Source: Ceriagrion tenellum (lineage: Eukaryota; Arthropoda; Insecta; Odonata; Coenagrionidae). Taken from it: 64,000 bases of DNA. The stretch is from positions 59,553,136-59,617,135 of the forward strand of contig OY720632.1 in the NCBI GenBank assembly GCA_963169105.1, written 5' to 3'. Shown here piece by piece: positions 23,280 to 34,270 of the stretch; position 1 is the stretch's first letter, and each line of letters starts with the position of its first letter. Made by a program: the position numbers and the translations under genes. Under the pieces are notes generated by a model. It was not told the origin of the DNA. It did not search any database and saw only the letters and a list, made by a program, of their open reading frames with translations.

Positions 23280-23480
23280 GACATTTCACATGGAAATTAA
23301 TGAATTTGGTCTCATATTAAAGAAAATTATCTCATCTCTCCAAACACCAAAATATCAGCCCGTTACCGAACCACTTTCCGAGATTTTTGATGAAATATAC
23401 CAGCCATTTTACATGGGACATGGTACGTGTACGATCTCCAGAGAGACCTCATTTTATAAATGAGGAATTTCTTACTCATA
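23280..23480 (+). repeat. Dispersed repeat, copy 1 (second copy inverted at 45.0-45.2 kb)
   Basis: About 200 bp matches the reverse complement of 45020-45205. Shared blocks are GAAAT(T/C)AATGAATTTGGTCTCAT, ACTTTCCGAGAT, TACCAGCCATTTTACATGGGA and CTCCAGAGAGACC. The copies are diverged but colinear. A 64-codon + frame through the copy shows no known domain. The repeat is probably an old transposon fragment of unknown class. Confidence 0.75.
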
Positions 23481-25425
23481 GACTTATCTCTCCATCTTAG
23501 TCTTTTTTACTTCATTTTGCCGTTGCTTAGAAAATCACACCGATTTGACTTGGTTACACATGCCAGTATGTCAATGTGCCAGAGAGAAAGAGAGTCACAT
23601 ACATACATAGCAATCACGCCGTTCCCTGCCGAGGTAGGCACAGACACAAAGTTTCACTCATAAATACATGTTTGTACACCTAACTCTGCTTTAATAATTA
23701 TAATTTCCTCCATACTGACCTATTCTTGCAAACCTCCTTTGCCTCATTTACCCCCATGCATTGCTTCATAAACGCCCTCTTGTTTTTAAGAGTCCTAATA
23801 TTCCTCATCCTATGTCAGTACACCGCATATACCTCCTAGTGGTGGGTCGCGGGCAGCGGTATGCTGGCCCTCAAGGTAGTCCTTTCAGAAGGGATCCTAG
23901 CTTGAGTAGAATAGTGAAAACGGGCCTAGGGTATTATCATGCTTTGGTTTCTCTTGTGGCATACTGGCGAAAATGTGCCAAAACTGACCGGTAGAGCGCC
24001 GTAACCGTTAGCAGGGAAAGCTGCACGTGGTGCGGGCACTGCAAAGGCTGGTAACCTTGCATACTCTATTACAACTTACTCATAACATAACAACATACTC
24101 ATAGCCTCGGACGGCCGAAGCTACGATGGACGGCGGAAGCTGAATAAGGTTGGCCGATCAAGATACGGACTTCTAACTCATAGATCTCGTCACAAATTTA
24201 GCAGTGTGTAGATTGTATTTTTTCTCAACTAATTTTGAAAATTCATCATATTGTCACCACAGTAATTTTTTGCTGTCACAAAAACCTTCCTTTGCGATGG
24301 AGTTTTTAACGTATCGCGCGAAAAAGATATAAGTCAAGTCAAGATCAAGACCTATATTGGTATTTATTTTCTAAGAATTTCAGTTGTATAAAGGTATATT
24401 ATCGCACCAACAATAATGCAATATTTTTTCAAACCTCCTACAACTGCTGAAGTCAAAACGGAAGACTCGAATATGATGCCCATTATGACTAGCGAACTAT
24501 CTCTATGTGGGCAATTTCTTAAATAAAAATAATAAATTACAAGGGTGAATGCATCTGTCGAGGTCCTCAAATGATTTTTCTTGTGTGGAGGAGATGTCGT
24601 TCATCGCTCTAATTAAACAAAAACTTACTTAAATGAGCTCTCTCTCTATTTCATCGACTTTCCGATTAAATAGATGGTAATGAGAAGACAAAATCAACAA
24701 ATAATCATTTTATTTCATGGCAACAGCATCTCTTGAACAGTAAAACCTAATAAATGTTATTTTGTACCATGAAAATGTTATCTTATTTGTCCGAAGCATT
24801 CTTTTCAAACTTTGATTACAAAATAAAAAATATTTTTCCGTAACCATAGACTGTGATCTACTACACAGGTTAGTTTAATCGGTTATCGATGACTTTACAA
24901 ATGTAACTTTGCTTAAAACTACCATTTTAGGGAATACATTTTTTTTTCAATTTTCCATGATCACCCAATGCTGCACTATCATGACCATGGAAAAAAGTAT
25001 ATGTGCCATACGTGATTCAAAATAGGAGAGATTAGACTCATTCAGTCTCATGAGACTTACACATGATAATGTGTGATGAGTATGTATATAATATGTATCA
25101 AACTCGCTCATGGATCGTAAGACGCCCGCCATCTAGCTCCAGGAGTGAGAAACCTACGCCATGAGATAAGGAGCAATTTCTTTAGCATGCAGTGAGTCGC
25201 GATGTCGTGTTAAGGGGATAATAACCCCACGAAGGCGAGACAGACAGAAGACAGAAAGGTGGGAGGTGGACGGAGATCGACGCAGGAGTGGAAGGGGCCT
25301 TTCGGCTGTTCGTTGAAGAGGTGCCAATGTTGCCAAAGATGAAGGATCATGACGACGAAGATGGAGCGGCCCGACGAAACGGAGCTACCACCATTTTTTT
25401 TTAGCGGCAAGGAAGTATTCTTTTC
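23481..25425. other. No gene recognised; possible old repeat at 23820-24175
   Basis: Positions 23820-24175 are noticeably less AT-rich than their flanks. They contain GC-balanced, structured-looking sequence (CGGACGGCCGAAGC and GGACGGCGGAAGC as near-repeats about 25 bp apart). This looks like a transposon untranslated region, but no diagnostic motif is present. The rest is AT-rich with no feature. Confidence 0.3.
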
Positions 25426-25429
25426 AGCT

Positions 25430-26235
25430 CATGCGTAGCGATGATGGCGGAAAGGTCGAGCGGTGATATGCGCGTGCGGTGCACCGATTTGATATCGCGA
25501 TTCCATCTTGGACTCCCCTTCGGCATTTCTGCGACAGGGCATGCCTCCCTTAAAACCCTCCCCCCTCCATGACCAGTCTCTAACTCTCGATAGCCAGCAA
25601 AAGGAGAACCTTAATCGCCGTCCATCGCATTCCACGTCTCTCTCCATCTTCCCGTCCACGTTCCGTTCTGTTCGTCTCTTCTCACCGCCTCCTCCTCTTC
25701 TCTTCTCCTCTCTCTCTATTCTCCTCCACTCCTCTTTCTCCTCGTCGACGGCAGCAACCCTTTAATGCCCTCTTCCCCTCCACCCTCCCTCACCTCGTCC
25801 TAGCCCTTCCTTCCTCCCCACTTCCCTTTCCACCGCCACAAGCGCAGCATCAGCAAAAGCCTGTGCGTAGGAGAAGGACCGACCCCCCATCCTCCCTCTC
25901 TTTCTCTTCCTCTCTCTCCCTCTCTCTGCTTGTTTGTTGTGCGCTGTGTTTCAAAGGGAGATAGGCGAACTGGAGAGAGGAAGGGGGAGGGTTGGGGGTG
26001 GCTGCGGTGTGGGGGAAGGGTGGGGGTTGGGCGAAGGCGCGTGTTGGAGCAGGCGCGCGAGTTTTATTTATGGACCCTTACGCCGTTCCACGGTTTGTTC
26101 TCGGGCGGCTCTGCATTCCGAAAACCAATAGCAACGTTTGTTCTTCAGCAAGCGACTGAGGAAGGTATCGATCCTGGGTTAATCAGCATTCTCGGAATAC
26201 TCTTGAAACCTCGTCTTTGTGGGATATGAGGCTTC
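25430..26235. other. GC-rich island with CT clusters and pyrimidine-to-purine switch
   Basis: From 25550 to 25930 the + strand is strongly C/T-rich with repeated CTCTCT clusters (about 25688-25730 and 25898-25928). It switches to G-rich at about 25960-26045. Frames of up to 99 codons are low-complexity. The CT clusters could bind GAGA-type factors. This is one of the clearest strand-switching islands. Confidence 0.55.
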
Positions 26236-27765
26236 GTGGAATTGAGCCGCGGGGGTTGGGAAGGCGTTGAAGCGAGGGTTTACCGCGGTGTAATTACCAG
26301 CTAGGATGTATATACTAGGGTTTGTTTTGACATGGCCCGTGAGGGTACATTGTTATTTGAATCGTTCATTCATACTCGTTACAGGAGTTGGTTGGTTGGT
26401 GAGCTTGTTTCGTGAATAACGTCTCTGCACGCTGAGGGAGGTAAGGAATTTTCCTCCTTGGCTCCGAAGAGGAAAACCACCGCGTGCCTTCATTAACCTA
26501 TAAGTTTATCTTTGGAGAACTAAAACAGCATTAATTATGTACCCAAGAGTTCCTCCAAGGCTGATGAGGTTAAGCAGGAAGACGCACTATGGACGAAAAT
26601 TATCATCACATTGTTGGCTTAGGCTACACAGGATTTTCTGTATAAATATCATCACTGTGTTTGCCGAACTGTCTAACTTGTACTCCAAAAATTCAGTTCA
26701 TTGGCCAAGGGACAAAAATTATTCTTGTGTTTTTTAATACACGATTCAAAACGCATAATTGTATTCTGAACATAATATTTCGGTAAAATTGTCGGGCGAC
26801 ATGTGCAAGTACTTAAAGAGGCGTGTTCGACTGTAGATTTACGCTGTCTCGTGAAATATAAATATTAAAACCTTTAATGAAGTTGCTATGAAAATGAGTT
26901 CAAATTGTGTCCGTACGATTAAAAATATTATCCAACTAGAGTAAAATTTTTCTTCCTTTTTTCAGAATGACTGTGTACTTGTAAGTGGTAAGCTACTCCC
27001 CAAACCCATGCCAATAATTATTGAGAGTTAGAGTTGCGAAACATTAGAAGCTTCATTGTCTACCATGCAATACTAATATTTAAGAGTGGTTATGTCTTAC
27101 AGGTTAGGAAAGCTCACGATTCTCTCTTAAAAACATTTACTTCACGGAGATGATTTCATCAATGCATTGATGAGAAGTGAATCAGAATTATTAAATAATA
27201 TCCACGACTCCATATTTTATGCAAGTTAGAGTTACGGAAAATGCTAAAACAGCAAATTATCCAACGAACACTGTGTTGTCATATTATCGAAAACCGCTTA
27301 TCTTATTTCTTCTAGATAAACTGTTTCATGTGGCCATGTTGGGAGTCATTTTTACGCGATAATTTGTCAACACTTAATCAGCCCGGAGCCTGCTGTCCTG
27401 TCTTTTGATCTCATGAGATTTTACGCCCACAACAACACACCAAAGAGCGGCCCATTATCTGCGTTCGCTTTTACAGCCTCTCCTTCCCCTGGTTCCCCAC
27501 TTGCTCGAGGGCTATTCGCACCCGTCGCGCGTCATAAAGATAGGACTGGAGTTTTCGATGCCAGCCAGTATTGTTCAACGACGGCGGGACCGGGCACTTA
27601 CTGAGCGCATAAGGGTTTTCTCTTTCCCTCTCGAGCTGATGTGTATATGGTTCCGGAAAGCAAAAGGGAGCTGGAAATGTAGTGAGCGGAACAAACGATG
27701 GATTGTCTCGTAATGCTACCGTTGAAGTGGTGCGAGGAGGCGTCTGGCGCTCACTTGTGAATACA
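26236..27765. other. No gene recognised
   Basis: Mixed sequence, AT-rich after 26700. A GAGGTAAGG splice-donor-like site (about 26439-26447) lies some 55 bases after a weak acceptor-like TCGTTACAG. No coding evidence supports an exon. Confidence 0.4.
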
Positions 27766-27769
27766 AGGG

Positions 27770-28260
27770 ATGCGTGTAGCGGGAGAGAACGGGGTGACGG
27801 CGGCGTGGTGGGGGGGGAGGGGAAGAGGGGTGAGGTGGGGAAGGTCGAAGGGGAGAAGGGGGAGAAAGAAAAGTGGGAGCAGGAGGGGGCCAGGATTAGG
27901 GATACTTGCGGCGGGGTATGCGGGCGGGAGAAAGATGGTGTCCGCCCCTCGGAGTGGGGGGGGGCAGGGAGAGGGGAAGGAGTGGGGGGGGGCGTCGGGA
28001 TGGTAGGGGGAGGGAGGGAAGGGAGGGGAGGGAACGTGGGGGAGTGGTGGTGGAAGATAGACGTCGGTTCAAGAGCACGACCTCAAGCCGCCGCCGGCCG
28101 TGACCCTGCCCCACTTTCCATACTCCCTCCGCAAGTCTCTTTTTTCCCCACTCACCCCAATTTCCTGCACCCTTCCGAATTTAGTGCGGGCCGCGCCGCG
28201 CCGTGTGCCAATATCCGCTCCAGACTGCCCAATGACCGGAGACAAAGCGCTTCCCCTCAT
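27770..28260. other. GC-rich island, very G-rich on + strand, then C-rich
   Basis: The + strand is G-dominated from 27780 to about 28055 (several runs of 6 or more G). It turns C-rich at about 28090-28180. The 198-codon + frame and the overlapping - frames are Gly/Arg/Glu- or Pro/Ser-rich low-complexity. G-runs of this density could form G-quadruplexes. Confidence 0.55.
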
Positions 28261-28470
28261 TCTCCCTTCCCTAGATGACTTGCGTTGCGCATGAATGAAG
28301 GATCTCCCACGAAAAGCATTTGCTTTCGCCTTGTCCCGGTATTTGTGCTTTCTTGGAGAACCCGCCTCGATGGAGTAAGAAGCGAGACCACCGGGAGGCT
28401 TTTTATTATCGTAAAAACTTTAGCTGCAACTATCGCCGAACCGAAACACAAGAATGAAGTGAATGAAAAA

Positions 28471-28635
28471 CAAGTACTTGGTTATTATTCCACACTTTAT
28501 TTAAAGCAACACGACATAGTTTTCGGCATATCATACCATCACTAGGATGGCATGATATGTCGAATTATGGTATGATATACAGAAACCTAAATCGTGTTGC
28601 TTTAAATAAAGTGTGGAGTCATAAACAAAGACTTG
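28471..28635. mobile_element. 165-bp foldback (MITE-like) element
   Basis: Nearly the whole element is an inverted repeat. Arms 28471-28539 and 28567-28635 share CCACACTTTATTTAAAGCAA, CACGA and ATGGTATGATAT blocks with few mismatches. A third GGCATGATATG core lies in the short centre. It has no coding capacity. High arm identity suggests it is younger than the element at 13.6 kb. It would fold into a long hairpin if transcribed. Confidence 0.8.
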
Positions 28636-28639
28636 TTAT

Positions 28640-30880
28640 TTTATCGAGGAAGGGGTATTTTTATGAAGGAGTTACACCAAGAAACGCCAGAGACAGTGTC
28701 TTACGTACAAGAGCTAAAGGTGACCCAGGAATTAATTTGTACTGACAGGCGCGAGCAATCACTAACACATTACCTATGGGTCTTATGTGGCGGGAATGTT
28801 CCTAGTGACTGGCTCAGGAGTGATTGCCGCTCTTTGTGGCCAAGTGTGGACGTTCTTACCGATTCTTTCGATATATATAGAGGACTCTTCCCTCAGCCAT
28901 AACATCGCATCTAGCTATGTATCTGGATTTTTTTTACGAAAACTATCTCTCTAATCCTCATCTGCATGTGACATCGATAACATTGAGGGAGTGAGTCAAA
29001 AATACCACTTTTTGGAAAACAAGGCTCAAAGTGGAATAAAAAATTCAACCCGAATTGGTGATATGTAGCGGGAAAACTTGGAACCTAGACTCACATTAAT
29101 CATAAGCAAAACGGAGGGATAGGAATGTTTCAGCGCACCTAATTTGAAGATAGAAAAAAAACTGACGTACACCCCTTTTTGAAGGAAAAATAGAAGAGAG
29201 AGTCCCCAGAGCAAGACCCAGGAATTAGTTACTGGACTAATTAAAGAGAAAAATACGTAGGAAGATCTACCAGGAAGTAAGGGAAGTAGCATTAGAGCTG
29301 AAAGGGTGGAGGGCTGCAGTCAACCAAGCTTAGTATTGAACGACTAATGAATAATTGAACATAACTTTTGCTCTCAATGGCTCATTTATAATATATTGTC
29401 TGCAACAATCATACCGCAGACCAGATGGGTTAAAGGAGACTTATGTTAATGTAGAGTATAAGCCTCCCGACGGATTTTGCAACCTGCTTGAACCATTTAG
29501 GAAAATATTCGGCTAGATTCATTTCTGAGAGGAAACGAATTATTCATAAGTAGCTCCCTTATATTTTGCATTTTCTATCTGCTAGATGTAAGCTACATGA
29601 CACTGTCTTCATGTTGAGCTTCATTTACATTGGACCCCATTGTGGTTTTCAAAGATACTGGTTCCCTTTTTCTTCCGCTATATTTTATCATACACATTGT
29701 AAAATTCACGGAATGCTTACTCACGGCGAAGCTATGTGCTGCGTTTTAGCGACAGAGACGTGCAGTTTCCTCGTGAGAAGACAGACATTGAGCATGTTAT
29801 TGGTGGCAAAGGCGAGTAAATCGTCTACTATATATTCTGTTATTATTTACTTTTGCAGTGTGATTGGTCGTATTTCTCCTTCATTTTTATTCGACAACAT
29901 TTGAGCGTAATTTTAGATTTGGCCGTGAAATTAAGAGGCCTCACATGCGGTCCAAATATTTTAATGAAATTATTTTCCTTAAAGATTAAGAAATGATTCA
30001 TCGAACTCTTATCTTACTGACGACACAAATTGAGCGCTAGTAAACATTCAACGTCAAATAGTACCTATCCGCAAACCTTTATTCCAGATTCCAGAAACCT
30101 CTATTTCAAAAATGTTTTCGAGTCACCACGTTTACTTTCATCTCACGAAAGCTTTAACTTGACAAATTTTATAAGTTCTCCTTAAGTAAAGAAAGCACTC
30201 TTATTTGTATATTCATTCAGGTGAAAAGGTCACATTTATGTCTGCTCCATCTTGAAGAAGTCAGCGTCTAAGCCTTAATAAATATCTCGCAGAAAATAAA
30301 TAGACACGCATAAATATGCAAAAGCATGCTGAATGCTGTATTTTGTTAAACACACTCCGTTCTGCCACTCTTTAGTCTAGCAACCCTGAGTAATCTTGTC
30401 TAAATAATGACATTTTTTTAATTATAAGTTACAAATTACGAGCGATTAACAATTGATACAAGTAAGTGCATATAAAACTACTCACAACTGGCATAAAGTG
30501 TATGGCCCATATGCTGCGTGTAATGTAGATGATTATCATACTTTTTTAAGTTGAAACAATTTGCTATGCCAAACAAGGTGAGTTTCCAGTTTTAATAATT
30601 TTATTCGCTTAAATAGGTAGGAGAGTTGTGGTCGCGTGGAATGAGTCCAAATGAGGTCAGATTAGTGAATTCGGTAACAACTCCACGGTGACAAACAACA
30701 TCGAGAAGGAAGGTAGCAAATAAATCCCATTTTTTAGGCTATTCCTCTGGACTATTCGTAGAAAAAATAATCCTGGAAAAGGGCCGAGATTTCTACACTA
30801 GGGATAAAGGAATGTGCACGGAGGGTAGGTTGCTTTTATAGTATTTTACCAAGTAGCTGTTGCTCTAAATATTTTGGCTT
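28640..30880. other. No feature recognised
   Basis: AT-rich sequence. Short frames at 28633-28902, 29026-29292 and 29566-29904 have no recognisable domain and no transposon signature was seen. Confidence 0.45.
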
Positions 30881-30882
30881 AC

Positions 30883-30986
30883 CGATCCGTAAAGAAGACC
30901 GCATTTGTCCATGCAGAGGAACAAGCAGGTAGCCACTCCCTGGATCATTATCCTTTTCGTGCTGACAGATGTCCTCTGGAAGATTG
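30883..30986 (-). CDS. Candidate internal exon (104 nt), gene unknown
   Basis: On the - strand a good acceptor (TTGTCTCTCTTTCTAG, just upstream of 30986) precedes 104 nt. These are followed by a near-consensus donor (ATCG then GTAAGCC, starting at 30882). Two reading frames are open across it. One gives a cysteine-containing peptide including GVATCLFLCMDKCGLLYGS. The other gives NLPEDICQHEKDNDPGSG. A frame starting upstream of the acceptor would encode a hydrophobic, signal-peptide-like leader (MIPLANVLWLFSFVG), but that part coincides with the polypyrimidine tract and is probably chance. No partner exon is identified, so this may be a pseudo-exon. Exons of this size with such signals do occur by chance in 64 kb. 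Confidence 0.25.
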
Positions 30987-31049
30987 CTAGAAAGAGAGAC
31001 AAGACCAACGAATGAGAATAACCATAATACGTTAGCTAAGGGAATCATT

Positions 31050-32870
31050 ATGAGCGAAAACTCAGCTACAAATAGTTAAGGGTATTTTTCGCAACGAGTA
31101 TTGGGTGATTTTCCCGGATCTCACACGTAAGAAAATTCAGTAAGGTCAACAGGCGGAATTTTGTTGGGTGAGAGATGAGGTATCAAGGGAACGTTATTTT
31201 TGCTATCACAATTTTCATTCAACGATAAGGTAAGGTCTGGACGGCTAGAGTATAATCACGTTTATTGCAAATAATTCTCATCTCATCCAGCAGATAGTAA
31301 AAATCAAACACCTTATGGTTTTATAATCGAGCAGTAAATTTTAAAATTCAGACTTTGATTGGCAATTAGAATCAGTAGGTCTATAAAATTACAGCTGTAC
31401 ATTATTAATGGGAAACAAGGAAAAAATATGGCTCATGAGATTAGAATGGAGGCTTCGCGATGTGGGTCTTAAGAAGAATACAGGAGGCTAATTGGGCAGA
31501 GAGGGAAACATACGAGGGGTTAGTATACATGCATAGTGGAGGAGGAAATGAGGTTGTAGGGAGGATTTGATGGAAGCATTGTGACTGGCGGGTGTGGTGA
31601 GGAGAGAATATTGTGCAATTAGGTATAAGGTCGGAGGATAGTGGGGATTCAAGATGAAGTTTTCGATGTCTGGTAATGTAAAAGAAGGATGAGCATGATA
31701 ATAATATTCTTCACATAATGATATTACAATGGTGTAATTACTGGTTGGAAAACTGGGTAGGGACTATAAAAGACACCAAAATTGATGGAAAAACTCTTAT
31801 CATGGTAAAATAGGAAATATAAATGATCAACAGATTATATAGCTTTTATATACGTATTTGTGAGTGTTATTTTGGCAATTAATTTATTTATGGTAAATTA
31901 ATTAATTTAATAAGAAAAAGTGAAAAAAGTATCAAGTTTTAAATTTCAACAATCATCTAGCTAATTACAAGTCCATATTACCATTTGTCCTCAAGATAAA
32001 AGGAAAGTCTAGTAAGAACTATGGCCGTCATAAAAACTGGCATTGACATGACAAGAATCCCAAGAAGAGCAATCCGTAACAGTGCCACACTTTACGATTA
32101 TATTATGTGATCTTTCGGGTAGGGAGCACGGATTCCGATTTATATAATGATCATCTATGATACTATATGATGCGGGGTGCTTTTTTTTAAACACTTCACT
32201 AAATATATATAACTGGGAAATCAAAGTTTGCCTTTAAAAGTTAAAATACGCACTGCCCAATCCCAGGATCTTTCTAAATTTCATCAGCGATACTTATATC
32301 TTGGCTGCAAAATCTCATCTCCCTGCATTCCTCTAGTGATGCACGCATTTGTTAAAATCAGTTTGCTCTTTGCCTCGTGTTTTCAAGCGACCGATTTAGC
32401 TGTTCAAGGGAATCCAATGAAGAATTACTCTAGGTGTGTTGAATGAACTCCAGCCTCCCTTAATTTCTTCACCTCCTCGGCGTCTCGCCGCTCCGTCTTA
32501 AGTAAGACAAAGGTGGTCTTGGAAAGGATTTCAAGGGATTTAAAACAGGCAAGGGCTAAAGCGATTAGAGGTCTCGAGCCCATAACTTGTTAGCATTTCG
32601 GATTAAAGTTTGTCTGTTATTTTTACGAATAAAATGTGTCGTAAATTTTTACCGTAAGCCTAAGACTTATGCCTTGCAATCATTTATTGCCGACCATCTT
32701 AGGACTGTGATTTTATTACTCACCAGCGGCGCAAGATCTAAAGCATCCTGTTCCTCTGATTCCAGGGAAAGCATCTGATTGAGATACGCTCGTATACGTG
32801 CCTAATTTAGAGTAAAATCAGCATGGCTTCTCCTTTTTCAATATTGACATTCGTGTTCTTCTATTTAAAA
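31050..32870. other. No feature recognised
   Basis: AT-rich sequence. Positions 31430-31680 are purine-rich on + but not GC-rich. No protein-like frame or shared repeat was found. Confidence 0.45.
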
Positions 32871-32875
32871 TGATC

Positions 32876-33797
32876 TAATTAATGGTTGATATGTGCTGCT
32901 ATTACTTTTTCAAAAATTTATTTTTGACCCACGTATATCCACAGGTATTGGCTGTTATATGCGATGATTTAAAAAATATTATCCCAACTCATTTTCTCCG
33001 GCAACCATTTTTCCAAGATGGTGAATGCGAATTTTGGAAAATGTTGATGTTTACTCTATCTGTAATATCCCAAGATGTAACAACAACATAGCAGAAATAT
33101 TGAAAATGTACCATTTTAAAGTAAATGGAAACCATTTCCTGTAATTTTGTTGTTTTAGTTTTTTCATTTCTTCATCGTTAAAATAGTACTTTTTCCTTTA
33201 ACTAAAATGGTTTTTGACTGGATAAAACTGTTCGGAGAAGAAAGGGCTCAGATTTTAGTGTTTAGGTCTTTAAAGTGATAAAGTAGAAGAAGATTCTTAG
33301 CAATTGGTATAAGTGTAGAGTCAACTCTTTTTTTCTAGAAACTAAAATTAATATCTCCGCGCAAAAAAATCAATCACATTTGGATTTCATATTCTCCAAT
33401 GGGGGAGCTATAAATAATTGGTGGCATTAGAGAATAAAAAGATATTTAAAAAGTATTACAAAATGTCAAAGTTACATTTTGAGATTCTACTCGTAAGAGA
33501 AATATGGTAGATGTAAACCAGTATGGCTCTGTAAATCAACCATTTTAGGACTTGGCTTTATCCGTTGGGGGTGTTTCTCTTTTGATTCTTTGTCAGTACT
33601 TGAAATATTACAGATAGAGTAAACATCAACATTATCAGTAATTCGCAAGCGCCATCATGGACAAATTGGTTGCCGCGGGAAAACGAGTTGGGATAATATT
33701 TTTAAAATCGTTGCACACAATTACCAATATCTGAGGTTGTACGAGGGCAAAAAAATTTTTTTTTTCAAAACTGAGCATGCAACCTATTAAAATGTTA
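32876..33797. mobile_element. Element of about 920 bp with inverted arms of about 200 bp
   Basis: The left arm (32876-33072) and right arm (33600-33797) are inverted copies. Shared blocks are AATATTATCCCAACTC, GGCAACCA and ATGTTGATGTTTACTCTATC followed by TGTAATAT. Short frames in each arm, read outward-in, encode related peptides (DLKNIIPTHF and DFKNIIPTRF). This shows the arms were once the same sequence. Whether it was coding is unclear. The spacer (33073-33599) is AT-rich and unique. It looks like an old foldback transposon or two inserted repeats in inverted orientation. Confidence 0.65.
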
Positions 33798-33964
33798 TTG
33801 GATGAATTGACAAGGAATGAGACATTCATACCTACTCCTCAAACAAATTGACCGTAGTGAATAGGTATTTTTGAGAAAGCAAGCGAAGGGAGAGGATCTA
33901 AGTATTAGGCGCCTTCTCCACTTAAGCCTCTCCGGCGGCATTCTTTCTAATTTTCCTCTATCAT

Positions 33965-34270
33965 CTCATTCCTTTGTCTAACTATAGAAATCGCCGAATT
34001 CCTTGCGCAATTCCAACATCTCGCACTATTGATAGCCCGAGCGGTTTGGTTCGTTCAATCGGCGGCTGCCGTTATTTCCGCCGCCTCTCGAACCTCTCAT
34101 CGCAGCAGTTTCTCTTCCCGTCCCTCGTCTGCTTATTGTCTCGACCAAGATTGAGAATTCGCAGGCGCCGTCCCGAGCGGCGCTTCCACTGACTCATCCC
34201 TGCGCGCTCTCCTTTCCCGGGGCCGCCGCCTCTGCTCTAAGGGACTGCTTCATAGTCACTGTGTTCTCTA
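33965..34270. promoter_or_regulatory. CpG-rich complex block with a C/EBP-like palindrome
   Basis: Unlike the simple purine/pyrimidine islands, this block is compositionally complex. It has many CpGs (GGCGGCTGCCG, TCCGCCGCCTC, GAGCGGCGC). It contains TTGCGCAA (34003-34010), the core palindrome of C/EBP-type sites, and TGACTCA (34190-34196), an AP-1-type site. It could be a promoter or enhancer. There is no direct evidence of activity. Confidence 0.25.

Noticed and set aside
26383..26443. Internal exon between TCGTTACAG and GAGGTAAGG
   Set aside because: Acceptor lacks a pyrimidine tract and the roughly 55-base segment has no coding support.
27682..28278. A 198-codon + frame
   Set aside because: Gly/Glu/Arg low-complexity from G-runs. 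Stops are simply rare in this sequence.
30836..31048. Small secreted peptide with signal-like leader MIPLANVLWLFSFVG
   Set aside because: The hydrophobic leader coincides with the polypyrimidine tract of a good splice acceptor, and no mature-peptide processing sites fit a known neuropeptide.
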